A DNA stretch of 64,000 bases, taken from NCBI RefSeq assembly GCF_026162425.1, contig NZ_JAOBQJ010000003.1, positions 620,001-684,000 on the forward strand. The letters are read 5' to 3'. The position numbers were made by a program, and so were the translations under genes. This document shows positions 10,423 to 17,977 of this stretch, one piece after another (position 1 is the first letter of the stretch; each line of letters begins with the position of its first letter). The notes under the pieces were generated by a model, which was not told the origin of the DNA, did no database searches, and saw nothing but the letters and a program-made list of their open reading frames with translations. The stretch is from Flexivirga meconopsidis. GTDB taxonomy: Bacteria; Actinomycetota; Actinomycetes; Actinomycetales; Dermatophilaceae.

Positions 10423-11124
10423 TCAACCCTGCGGCTCCTCCAGGTGGTCGCCGCGCCTGAACGACTCGGACGCTCCGCGCCACTCCTCGGGGTGCGAGAT
10501 CGGCAGGAGCCTGTGCTGCTGCGCGTGGGTGCTGTCGTACGGCGTCGATGCGTCGAGCTTCATCCGGCTGTGGTCCTTGATGAGCAGCATCTCGACGACC
10601 CGTGCCGCGGTCTGCAGGTCCTCGGCGATCCTTCCGGATGCGACATCAGCGGGGGAGTGGACCGCCTGGCCGTCCTCGTCGAGGTCAACGTAGAACCCCG
10701 CCATCTTCTCCTGGTTGGCTCGTGCACCCGCGGCTTCGGCATCGCTCGTCTGCTGGGCGAAGTAGGCGTCCCAGCTCTCCTGCCTGTCGTCCTGCGGGTA
10801 GTCGTAGGACTCGTAGTCGCCCCAGAACGCTGCGAGCTCCTTCCCGAATACGAAGGCCTCCATGTACTTGACCGCATGCCGGCGGCCATCGCTGGCGAGC
10901 CTCGGGACCGCGAGCGCATCATCGGCACCCGTGCTCCAGGACTCCTCGAAGGTCTCGTAGAGCCAGAGGGCCTTGCCCAGCTCCTCCTGCGCAAGGACCG
11001 TGAGCGAGCGGGCCCGGCCGAACGAACTGGTCTTCAGCAGCGCGTGGGCGTCGGCGACCAGGCTCGACGCGTTGTCCATCAGCGCCTTCCAGAACGTGCG
11101 CGCAGTGCTCGGCGTCATCTCCAT
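10423..11124 (-). CDS. AbiV-like HEPN abortive-infection protein
   Basis: The 233-residue protein begins with a helical region. Its residues about 30-58 contain FGRARSLTVLAQEELGKALW, matching the A-EE-GKA signature of the AbiV/HEPN_AbiV family. In lactococci AbiV blocks phage translation. Residues 60-140 are acidic and rich in Tyr and Trp, and a second conserved block (EDLQTAARVVEMLLIKDHSRMK) follows. I see no clear Rx4-6H motif, so ribonuclease activity is uncertain. It is convergent with the TIGR02391 gene, only 6 bp separating the stops, and adds to the defensive character of the island. The start ATG is at 11124; an ATG two codons in is possible. Confidence 0.7.
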   Translation of the reverse strand: MEMTPSTARTFWKALMDNASSLVADAHALLKTSSFGRARSLTVLAQEELGKALWLYETFEESWSTGADDALAVPRLASDGRRHAVKYMEAFVFGKELAAFWGDYESYDYPQDDRQESWDAYFAQQTSDAEAAGARANQEKMAGFYVDLDEDGQAVHSPADVASGRIAEDLQTAARVVEMLLIKDHSRMKLDASTPYDSTHAQQHRLLPISHPEEWRGASESFRRGDHLEEPQG

Positions 11125-11261
11125 GAATCGATTCTGCCCTGGGCCACGGACAGTCGTGGGCCCTCGCGGTCGCCGCCGCCGTCACGCACCTCCGCACACG
11201 CAGCTCGAACTGACCACCGACGAGCCCGGGCGATAGAGCGGTGCGAAGGCCCCGCTACCGT

Positions 11262-11683
11262 GGATAGGCGGTTGACCCTCGCCGTTGCGCTCGACACGAC
11301 GCCCGTCGAGCTCCTCTCCTTCGTGCCCGCCGACGCGCCCCCTGCCTGACTGCGTTCTCGCGACCGCGGTGCCCTGAGACGTCGACCAGGCCGAGCTGCG
11401 GGCCTGGCTCGAGGGCATGACGGGGCTCGACTACGCCTCCCGTCAGCGCTGGGCACAGGACCGTGTCCAGCGCCTCGAGATCCGTTCCCCGCGCGTGGAG
11501 GACCAGCTGCAGGCCGCGTACGAAGAGCTGCGCGACCTCGGCGAGCTGGCCGACCAGGAAACCGACGCGATGCCCGTGATCCGCCTCCACGACTGCATCC
11601 AGACCGGTGACTACGACCTCAGCCAGGTCAACGTCGCATTGGCCTATGCCGAGCAGCGGCTCGGGTGGCTGCAGGGGGAGTAG
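11262..11683 (+). pseudogene. Remnant of an XRE-type regulator
   Basis: One frame reads RRLTLAVALDTTPVELLSFV and stops at 11349. A second frame continues with LPDCVLATAVP, a TGA at 11375-11377, then DVDQAELRAWLEGMTGLDYA to the stop at 11683. The order matches the C-terminal half of actinobacterial XRE/HTH regulators, where LAVALD..P closes the helix-turn-helix domain and DxxELRAWL follows. The helix-turn-helix itself is missing, and one frameshift plus one nonsense codon interrupt the rest. A free-standing 88-residue protein from the ATG at 11417 is possible but lacks an obvious ribosome binding site. Confidence 0.5.
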
Positions 11684-11724
11684 TTCGACCGTGCCGGCAG
11701 GGGATCCCATGCCAAGATCGGGGC

Positions 11725-12279
11725 ATGGACATCGTCGCGCTGGTGATCTCGGCCCTATCCCTGGTCGTCGCCGGCGTCGGCACCTTCCAGGCGAACCGTC
11801 GGGCGAAAGAGGCGCTGGACGAGTCCCGGTCGGCGGCGGCCGATGCGCGCTGGTCCGCCGCGCAGGAGGCAGTGCAGCATCTGATCGGCTTCGATCCCAC
11901 GGCCGAGCCTGTCGATCAGCGTCTCGTGAACCTCCGCATCGCCCTGATCGGTCTCGTGGATCATCTGGACGGATGGGAAGGCCTCGACGCCTGGCTGGAA
12001 GCAGAGCGGACGCTGGGCGCGACCTTCGCCCGCGAGCTGATGGACGCTGCCAGGCACGGCGACGGCGTCGAGCAGCGCGTGAACAACCTCATGCCCCTGA
12101 TGAGCTGGGCCCAGGCGCTGAGCCACAACCTCCGGCGCTTCCGCTCCGTCGGGCACGACCGGCAGTCTCTGGCGGCCCTCGAGGCGAACGCGCTGGCCCT
12201 CGTCAAGGAGGTCCATGCACGCCACGGCTGGGAGCTGCCTCCGGCGACGAATCCTCGCCTGGAGGAGCTCGACAACTAG
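11725..12279 (+). CDS. Hypothetical protein with N-terminal membrane helix
   Basis: This protein of 184 residues is not recognised as a named family. From the ATG at 11725 it opens with a membrane segment (MDIVALVISALSLVVAGVG). A short basic stretch and a helical soluble domain follow, with AVQHLIGF, LRIALIGLVDHLDGW and MSWAQALSHNLRRF. The N-out, soluble-inside layout resembles small actinobacterial membrane proteins found in accessory regions. An upstream in-frame ATG at 11665 would place a basic, cysteine-containing stretch before the membrane helix, so I reject it. It lies between the decayed XRE gene and the HigBA module. Its role is unknown. Confidence 0.6.
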   Translation: MDIVALVISALSLVVAGVGTFQANRRAKEALDESRSAAADARWSAAQEAVQHLIGFDPTAEPVDQRLVNLRIALIGLVDHLDGWEGLDAWLEAERTLGATFARELMDAARHGDGVEQRVNNLMPLMSWAQALSHNLRRFRSVGHDRQSLAALEANALALVKEVHARHGWELPPATNPRLEELDN

Positions 12280-12396
12280 AGTCGGGAGCGGACCGGTGCA
12301 CATGGCGTCCTCAGCCGTGGCGACGTCTGCGAGTGGCGGCACTCAAGAGGATAAGGATGCCGTTCCTAACCGTGGCGACGTGGTGGAGTTCCGGTT

Positions 12397-12431
12397 TAAC
12401 GTATAGCGTTATTGACGTTCCCCGTTATAAA
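12397..12431 (+). promoter_or_regulatory. higBA promoter with palindromic operator
   Basis: A perfect inverted repeat TAACG-TATAG-CGTTA occupies 12397-12411. A strong -10-like TATAAA lies at 12426-12431, 7 nt before the higB GTG. The palindrome would cover the -35 region, the expected place for autorepression by a HigA-type antitoxin. The distance suggests a leaderless higB message. Confidence 0.5.
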
Positions 12432-12438
12432 TGGGTTC

Positions 12439-12720
12439 GTGATCAGATCGTTCGGCGACAAGGAGACCGAACGGTTGTGGCGCCGTGAGCGCGTGCGCTC
12501 GATCGATCCGAGGATCCATCGGGTCGCACTGCGCAAGCTTCGTCAGGTGGGATCAGCGGAGTCCCTCGATGACCTCCGCATCCCACCCGGCAACCGGCTC
12601 GAAGTGCTCAAGGGTGATCGGGCCGGGCAGCACAGCATCAGGATCAACGACGAGTGGCGGATCTGTTTCATGTGGACGGACGCCGGACCGGAGGAGGTGG
12701 AGATCGTTGACTACCACTGA
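12439..12720 (+). CDS. higB: HigB-type toxin (RelE/ParE superfamily mRNA interferase)
   Basis: HigB toxins cleave mRNA on the ribosome. The 93-residue product from the GTG at 12439 (VIRSFGDKETERLW...) matches the length and sequence of HigB-1 proteins, including RIPPGNRLEVLKGDRAGQHSIRI, the INDEWRICF core and the closing VEIVDYH. An ATG at 12412 would add nine residues but overlaps the TATAAA element, so GTG is preferred. It is followed by higA with an overlap, the toxin-first order typical of this family. Confidence 0.9.
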   Translation: MIRSFGDKETERLWRRERVRSIDPRIHRVALRKLRQVGSAESLDDLRIPPGNRLEVLKGDRAGQHSIRINDEWRICFMWTDAGPEEVEIVDYH

Positions 12721-13009
12721 CAAGATTGCCCCGATCCACCCGGGAGAGGTCCTCATGGAGGACTTCATCGAGGGCTTCGGGATCACGCAGAACAAGCTCG
12801 CGGTCTCGATCGGAGTGCCACCCCGCCGGATCAACGAGATCGTGCACGGCAAGCGGGGGATCACTGCGGACACTGCGCTGCGGCTCGCGAAGTACTTCGG
12901 GACGTCGGCGGAGTTTTGGATCAACCTGCAGAGCCATTACGAGCTGGACCGTGCCGAGGAAATCGCTGGGGAGCAGATCGCGTCGATCACGCCGCTGGAC
13001 GTGGCGTGA
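12707..13009 (+). CDS. higA: HigA-type antitoxin (XRE/HTH)
   Basis: HigA neutralises HigB and represses their shared promoter. The 100-residue protein reads IAPIHPGEVLMEDFIEGFGI, then a helix-turn-helix (TQNKLAVSIGVPPRRINEIV) and the HGKRGITADTALRLAKYFG block standard for HigA. The likely start is a TTG at 12707. It is chosen because a strong GGAGGAGGTGGA ribosome binding site ends about 6 nt upstream and no ATG or GTG is in range. It overlaps the end of higB by 14 bp, implying translational coupling. Confidence 0.92.
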   Translation: MTTTDKIAPIHPGEVLMEDFIEGFGITQNKLAVSIGVPPRRINEIVHGKRGITADTALRLAKYFGTSAEFWINLQSHYELDRAEEIAGEQIASITPLDVA

Positions 13010-13083
13010 CCATGCCGTCCTCGCCCGCTGATATCCAGGAGATGCGCGTTGGGATCTATCGCGGGGTGGTAGGCATTGAGAGC

Positions 13084-13098
13084 GGCCGCTGAGCGGCC
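13084..13098. terminator. Small GC hairpin after higBA
   Basis: GGCCGC-TGA-GCGGCC forms a 6-bp stem with a 3-nt loop between the higA stop and the convergent methyltransferase gene. There is no T tract. It could stop transcription from either side. The rest of the 130-bp gap (13010-13140) shows nothing else, and no attachment-site repeat was seen. Confidence 0.3.
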
Positions 13099-13140
13099 CG
13101 CGCTGAATCCACGCTCATCGACCGGCGGATCGCCCGCGGG

Positions 13141-13818
13141 TCAGCCCGGTTTCGTCCAGGCGATCGTATGGCGGAAGCCGAGTCGGTGGCGCAGCTGCGC
13201 GCCCGGCATGACGTCAGCCAGTGCCGACCGCAACTCGCCGAACGTCACCTGCGGGTCGCGCACCGGAAACGGCTCCCGGTCAGGAGGCTCCGGCGCGGCC
13301 CAGGGATGCTGCGCAAAGCCGATGATCGGGTTGGTCACCATCGACGCGACCTCCCAGGCGTGGTCGTTGACCGTTTCGGGGCGGGCCAGGCCGACGCACG
13401 CGAATCTGCCTGCTGGGCGCAGGATTTCGCGCACTTGCAGCAGCGCCGTGCGGAGGTCGAGGTGGTGCAGGACTGCGATCATCGTCACGAGGTCGGCGCT
13501 TTCGGCGGGCATGTCGTCAAGTTGCGTCGCGTCGACCGTGACGTTGGGCAGACCCGCGCACCGTGCCGCGCTGACCCGGCGCATCTCGGCGTCGGCGTCG
13601 GTCCCGTGCACGCGCTCGAAGCGCTCGGCGAGCACGGCGAGGAGTTCACCGCGGCCGCACCCGACGTCCAGCGCATCCGCACGGAGATCAGGCAACTGTG
13701 TGGTGATCCAGGTGTGGAAAACGTCGTTGTGGCTCCACGGATGACGGTCATTCGCGCGGCGCAGCGCGCTTGTCGCCCAGGTGCTGTAGGCCGATTGCCC
13801 AATCCTGCGAATCACCAT
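13141..13818 (-). CDS. Class I SAM-dependent methyltransferase
   Basis: The 225-residue protein has a Rossmann-type AdoMet site: motif I ALDVGCGRGELLAVLAERF (residues about 49-67), an acidic motif II (GTDADAEM) and ADLVTMIAVLHHLDLRTALL as motif IV. The closing RLGFRHTIAWTKPG is typical of small ubiquinone/menaquinone-methyltransferase-like enzymes of unknown substrate in actinobacteria. The substrate cannot be deduced. It starts 15 bp downstream of the VOC gene's stop on the same strand, so the two may be cotranscribed. It is the first core-like gene right of the island. Confidence 0.8.
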   Translation of the reverse strand: MVIRRIGQSAYSTWATSALRRANDRHPWSHNDVFHTWITTQLPDLRADALDVGCGRGELLAVLAERFERVHGTDADAEMRRVSAARCAGLPNVTVDATQLDDMPAESADLVTMIAVLHHLDLRTALLQVREILRPAGRFACVGLARPETVNDHAWEVASMVTNPIIGFAQHPWAAPEPPDREPFPVRDPQVTFGELRSALADVMPGAQLRHRLGFRHTIAWTKPG

Positions 13819-13833
13819 ATTTGGCAGGCTCTT

Positions 13834-14271
13834 TCAGCGCAACGCCTCGGCCAGACCGAGCAGGATGCCCTCCGGCCCACGGACGTAACAGAGCCGGTAG
13901 ACGTCCTCGAACCGGACGACCTCGGTGCTGACCAGCTCTGCGCCATACGGCTCGATGCGGGCGAGCGCGGTGTCCAGGTCATCGAGCTCGAACATCACCC
14001 GTAGGTAACCGAGTGCGTTGACCGGCGCCCGGCGGTGGTCGGCGACGACGGCGGGCTCGATGAAGCGCGACAGCTCCAGTCGACTGTGTCCGTCGGGTGT
14101 GCGCATCATTGCGATCTCGACGCGTTGGTCGCCCAATCCCGTTACCCGGCCTGCCCATTCGCCTTCGACCATCGTCTGGCCTTCGAGCTCGAGCCCAAGT
14201 GCCTCGAAGAACTTCACGGTCGTTGCGAGGTCCTCGACGACGATGCCGACGTTGTTCATGCGAATGGTCAT
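13834..14271 (-). CDS. VOC/glyoxalase-fold protein
   Basis: This 145-residue single-domain protein has vicinal-oxygen-chelate repeats: MNNVGIVVEDLATTVKFFEA at the start, then an EIAMMRTPDG strand and a second module with VNALGYLRVMFELDDLDTAL. It ends YVRGPEGILLGLAEAL, where the glutamate of GPEG is a usual metal ligand in the fold. Family members range from lactoylglutathione lyases to resistance proteins, so the reaction is unknown. I place the start at the ATG at 14271. The longer frame upstream has an improbable Arg/Pro-rich composition and runs into the divergent reductase promoter. Confidence 0.8.
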   Translation of the reverse strand: MTIRMNNVGIVVEDLATTVKFFEALGLELEGQTMVEGEWAGRVTGLGDQRVEIAMMRTPDGHSRLELSRFIEPAVVADHRRAPVNALGYLRVMFELDDLDTALARIEPYGAELVSTEVVRFEDVYRLCYVRGPEGILLGLAEALR

Positions 14272-14357
14272 GATGCCAGCGTATGGCGGCGCCGCCCCGC
14301 GCGGCGGCGTCGGAAGTCCGGCTACCGGCGTACAGCCAGGTGTGCTGTGGTGTGGGT

Positions 14358-15233
14358 ATGACGAACGACACCTTCTCCCTCGCCGGTCACGACGTACGCC
14401 GCATGGGTTACGGCGCAATGCAGCTTCCCGGACCCGGCGTCATGGGGCCGCCGCGTGACCGGGACGCCGCACTCGCCGTGCTGCGGCGTGCGGTCGAGCT
14501 CGGCGTCAACCACATCGACACCGCCCAGTTCTACGGGCCCGACGTCGCCAACGAGCTGATCCGTGCGGCGTTGCACCCTTACCCCGACGACCTGGTGCTG
14601 GTCTCCAAGGTCGGTGCCCGCCGCGACGACGCCGGCGCGTGGCTACCCGCGCAGCGACCGGAGCAACTGCAGGACGACGTGCGGCAGAACCTGCGCGAGC
14701 TGGGAGTTGAGCGGCTCCCGGTGGTCAATCTGCGGGTGATGCCGCGCGAGGAGATCGCGGCGGAGGACTACGTGCCGCTCGACGAACAGCTGACGGCCAT
14801 GCGGGAGCTCGTCGATCAGGGGCTCCTGGAGGCGTTCGGCGTCAGCAACGTGCCGCCGGAGCAGGCACGCGTCGCGATCGACGCCGGTGCCGTGTGCGTG
14901 CAGAACGCCTACAACCTGCTCTTCCGCGACGACGAAGCAACCCTGCAGCTGTGTGCCGAGCGAAGGATCGCCTACGTGCCGTTCTTCCCGCTCGGCTCAG
15001 CCTTCCCGAACATGCCGAAGGTGACCGAGGACAAGACCGTGCAGGCGGTCGCGGCCCGGCTCGGTGTCACCGCGTCGCAGGTCGGCCTCGCGTGGTTGCT
15101 GCAGCAGGCCGACAACGTGCTGCTGATCCCCGGCACCTCGTCGATCGCGCACCTGGAGGAGAACATCGCCGCCGCCCAGGTGCGGCTGACCGACGCCGAC
15201 ATCGCCGAGCTGGAGGGGCCGCTCGCCGACTAA
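14358..15233 (+). CDS. Aldo/keto reductase family oxidoreductase
   Basis: A 291-residue (beta/alpha)8 NADPH-dependent reductase. The catalytic Asp and Tyr are in HIDTAQFYG and the Lys in LVSKVGARRD. NADPH-binding GTSSIAHLEENIAA lies near the end. The fourth tetrad member, normally His in a DLYQLH-type strand, is replaced: the strand reads VVNLRVMPREE with Asn and no His. That variant is known among bacterial AKRs and may shift activity toward oxidation or other substrates. The start is the ATG at 14358. It diverges from the VOC gene, and its 3' end faces the gentisate operon. Confidence 0.88.
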   Translation: MTNDTFSLAGHDVRRMGYGAMQLPGPGVMGPPRDRDAALAVLRRAVELGVNHIDTAQFYGPDVANELIRAALHPYPDDLVLVSKVGARRDDAGAWLPAQRPEQLQDDVRQNLRELGVERLPVVNLRVMPREEIAAEDYVPLDEQLTAMRELVDQGLLEAFGVSNVPPEQARVAIDAGAVCVQNAYNLLFRDDEATLQLCAERRIAYVPFFPLGSAFPNMPKVTEDKTVQAVAARLGVTASQVGLAWLLQQADNVLLIPGTSSIAHLEENIAAAQVRLTDADIAELEGPLAD

Positions 15234-15251
15234 GCCCCGCGGGCGCCGGCT

Positions 15252-15977
15252 CTACAGCCAGGGACCGAGGTCCAGGACCGCTCCGCCGCCGTCGACGCGC
15301 AGGCCGGACGTGCCACGGCCGGCGAGGTATGCCGCGACCGCCGCCACGTCACCGCTCACCTCGGCCGCGGTCTGATCCTCCGCGACCGGCGCGGTGACGA
15401 CCGCGCCATCGTCGACCGACAGCGTCACCCGCGACGCTCCGTCCGGTGCCTTGGCGCTGCGCTGGGCGGCGATGTCTGCAATGAGGGCGGTCAGGAAATC
15501 GGCTGGCAGCGTTGCAAATTCACGCCCGGGTGCGAGGTCGACGGCGTGGACGAATACCTCCCGGCAACGCATCCACGGCACCTCCGATGCCGGGACCTCG
15601 CGGCCCTGCGCGGTGCGCACCGGCGCCCGCCAGTCGGCGTCGGGCAGCTCGCGGAGCCGGCCGAGGAGCACCGCGCCACGCTCGACCGTCAACGATCGCA
15701 ACGCTGTTGGCGCCTCCTGCGAGAGCCGCTCGATGTCCGCGTTGCGCTGGTCGGTCGAGGAATACATCGGAGTCTCGACCCCGGTCAGCGCCCACGACGC
15801 CAGATTGCCGAGTGCGTCGGCGTTGGCGGCGACGTGCGCGACGATGTGCGCGTTCGTCCAGCCGGGAAGTCGGCTGGGCGCGGCGAAGTCGGCGTCGGAC
15901 AGCGCGGAGACAGCCTGTTCGAAGAGCTCTTGGCCGCGCGTTGCCCACGGCAGTGTGGTGGCGACGGGCTCCGTCAT
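15252..15977 (-). CDS. Mycothiol-dependent maleylpyruvate isomerase
   Basis: This enzyme isomerises maleylpyruvate to fumarylpyruvate with mycothiol as cofactor, the middle step of gentisate breakdown. The 241-residue protein has the DinB/MDMPI fold: PGWTNAHIVAHVAANADALG near the N-terminus, then EVPWMRCREVFVHAVDL. The metal triad is H48, E140 and H144. A C-terminal MDMPI domain follows (VTAPVAEDQTAAEVSGDVAA). Its ATG overlaps the stop of the hydrolase gene (ATGA), so it is translationally coupled and last in the operon. mshB for mycothiol synthesis is in the same window. Confidence 0.92.
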   Translation of the reverse strand: MTEPVATTLPWATRGQELFEQAVSALSDADFAAPSRLPGWTNAHIVAHVAANADALGNLASWALTGVETPMYSSTDQRNADIERLSQEAPTALRSLTVERGAVLLGRLRELPDADWRAPVRTAQGREVPASEVPWMRCREVFVHAVDLAPGREFATLPADFLTALIADIAAQRSAKAPDGASRVTLSVDDGAVVTAPVAEDQTAAEVSGDVAAVAAYLAGRGTSGLRVDGGGAVLDLGPWL

Positions 15978-16810
15978 ACGGCTGCCTCTACCGCGTGGCA
16001 GGTGGAAGACCCGAGCCCGGTGATGGTGGTGGTGAGCACGTCCCCATTCTGCAGGTAGCGCGCGGGTTTGCGCGCGTGGCCGACACCGCCCGGGGTCCCG
16101 GTTGCGATCACGTCACCGGGCTGCAGGGTGATCATCGTCGAGATGTACTCGACCAGCCGCACCGGATCGAAGACCAGGTCGGCCGTGTCGGCCTTCTGCA
16201 CGACCTCTCCATTCACCTCGCCCACCAGTGACAGCGCAGGGGTGGTGCCCCCGGGGAGTTCGTCAGGCGTCACCAGGTGCGGACCGAGCGGAGTGGTGGC
16301 CTCCCAGGTCTTTCCCTGCAGCCACATGGGCGAGCGATACTGCCAGTCGCGCATCGTGACGTCGTTGAGCACCGCGAAGCCGGCGATCGCATCCGACGCT
16401 TGTTGCGTTGTCGCGCGACGGACGTGGTCGCCGATCACGACCGCCAGCTCGGCTTCCCAATCGACTGCGCCGGACTCGGGCGGTAGCACGATTGCGTCCT
16501 CGGCTCCGATGAGACTCTCGGCATACTTGGCGAATAGCGTTGGAAATTCGGGGAGTTTGCGTCCCATCTCAAGGATGTGATTGCGATAGTTGAGGCCGAC
16601 GCAGACGATCTTGCCCGGTCGGGTCACGACCGGCGCGTAGGCCACTGCTTCCGCGACGTATGGCGTGTCCGCCTGCTCCACCTGCGCGCGCCACCCAGGG
16701 CGTGACAGCACCTCCTCGAGCGTGTCGGACCCGAGGTCGACCAGGCGCCCGTCATCGACCCGGACGGCTCGGGTCGCCTGTTCGGCGGTGCGGACGGTTG
16801 CCATTTTCAT
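15974..16810 (-). CDS. Fumarylpyruvate hydrolase (FAH family)
   Basis: This FAH-superfamily hydrolase should cleave fumarylpyruvate to fumarate and pyruvate, finishing the gentisate pathway. The 278-residue sequence has KIVCVGLNYRNHILEMG, metal ligands in DWEAELAVVIG (E119, E121) and FAVLNDVTMRD (D150), then QGKTWEATTPLGP and GDVIATGTPGGVGHARKP. General FAH enzymes such as acylpyruvases look alike, so the substrate comes mainly from the neighbours. The ATG at 16810 overlaps the dioxygenase stop and has AGAGGA upstream; an ATG two codons in is possible. Confidence 0.9.
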   Translation of the reverse strand: MKMATVRTAEQATRAVRVDDGRLVDLGSDTLEEVLSRPGWRAQVEQADTPYVAEAVAYAPVVTRPGKIVCVGLNYRNHILEMGRKLPEFPTLFAKYAESLIGAEDAIVLPPESGAVDWEAELAVVIGDHVRRATTQQASDAIAGFAVLNDVTMRDWQYRSPMWLQGKTWEATTPLGPHLVTPDELPGGTTPALSLVGEVNGEVVQKADTADLVFDPVRLVEYISTMITLQPGDVIATGTPGGVGHARKPARYLQNGDVLTTTITGLGSSTCHAVEAAV

Positions 16811-17946
16811 CGCTTGTCATCCTCTGTCTCGGAACGAAATTGGTGCATTGCCAGGTGGATCGGTGCGTCGCTGAATCGGAAGAGATCGAGCGCGCCCGAG
16901 TCGGAGTCGTCCGCCGATGCCTCGGACACGATGGAGACCGGTTGCCACGACGGCACGACGAAGAGGTCGCCGCGGTTGACCGACCATTCGTGATCGCCGA
17001 CCCGGACTCGGCCGGAACCGTCGAAGACCTGCCACACCGACGACCCGGTCTCACGACGGGGAGCAGTCTCGCCGCCGCGCCGGACGCGGTGCATCTCGGC
17101 CCGGATCGTCGGGAGCACGTCCCCGCCGGTCTGCGGATGCAGGTAACGCACGGCCGCGTGACCGGGTTCGACCGTGTGTGCCTCGCCCTGCGCCTCGAGC
17201 TCAAGTTGGGCGGCAAGCGCTGCGTCGGTGTGTTCCCAGCGGTAGGCGAGCAACGGAGTCGTGCCGGGTGAGTCCGCCGCGGCCACCGGCGCCAGCCCCG
17301 GATGTGCCCAAAGACGTTCGGACTTGGACCTTTCCGGAGTGGAACGGTCCTCCACACGGTCCCGCCCGAACTCGAAGAAGGTGCTCTCGACAAAGTGCGC
17401 ATAGGGGATGTCGAGCCCGTCGATCCACGCCATCGGCGCGTCGCCCGGGTTGAAATGGGCGTGGAAGTTCCAACCCGCCTGGGGCAGGAAGTCCCCGCGC
17501 CGCATCGCCACCGGGTCATCACCGACGACCGTCCAGACACCTTGGCCCTCCACCACGAAGCGGAACGCATTCTGCGTGTGGCGGTGCTCCGGCGCCTCCT
17601 CGCCGGCGCCGAGGTACTGGATGGCCGCCCACAGGGTGGGGGTGGCGAACGGTCGGCCGCCGAGGCCGGGATTGGCCAAGGCAATCGCCCGGCGCTCTCC
17701 GCCGCGGCCGACCGGCACCAGGTCACCGGCCTGCTCGGCGAGCTGGTGCAGCGCCGACCATTCCCACCGGTGCGGCAGTGCACGAGAGGTCGGCGTGGTC
17801 GGCATCAGCTCACCGATCTCCGCCCACAGCGGCACGAGCAGCTCTCGCTCGAAGCCACGGTAGAGAGCGAGCAGGTCCTCGCTCGGAGCCGGCTGGTCCG
17901 GGGCGTCCGTCATCTCGATGCGGATGCCCCCGATGGTGTCAGTCAT
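16807..17946 (-). CDS. Gentisate 1,2-dioxygenase
   Basis: This Fe(II) bicupin opens the ring of gentisate (2,5-dihydroxybenzoate) to maleylpyruvate. In the 379-residue protein the N-terminal cupin has EHRHTQNAFRFVVEG (H121, H123) and WNFHAHFN (H162/H164) as iron ligands. The second cupin (SSVWQVFDGSGRVRVGDHEW and RGDLFVVPSW) has lost these His residues, as usual in the family. The start is the ATG at 17946 with AGGAGT just upstream. A longer frame to 17991 would overlap nothing useful. It is the first enzyme gene after the transporter. Confidence 0.93.
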   Translation of the reverse strand: MTDTIGGIRIEMTDAPDQPAPSEDLLALYRGFERELLVPLWAEIGELMPTTPTSRALPHRWEWSALHQLAEQAGDLVPVGRGGERRAIALANPGLGGRPFATPTLWAAIQYLGAGEEAPEHRHTQNAFRFVVEGQGVWTVVGDDPVAMRRGDFLPQAGWNFHAHFNPGDAPMAWIDGLDIPYAHFVESTFFEFGRDRVEDRSTPERSKSERLWAHPGLAPVAAADSPGTTPLLAYRWEHTDAALAAQLELEAQGEAHTVEPGHAAVRYLHPQTGGDVLPTIRAEMHRVRRGGETAPRRETGSSVWQVFDGSGRVRVGDHEWSVNRGDLFVVPSWQPVSIVSEASADDSDSGALDLFRFSDAPIHLAMHQFRSETEDDKR

Positions 17947-17977
17947 GCGGTAACTCCTGCGTTTGCGAAAATGGAAA

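Noticed and set aside
4591-13140. Attachment-site direct repeats or integrase for the defence island
   Set aside because: I compared 4591-4635 with 13010-13140 by eye and found no shared repeat; no integrase, transposase or tRNA gene is present.
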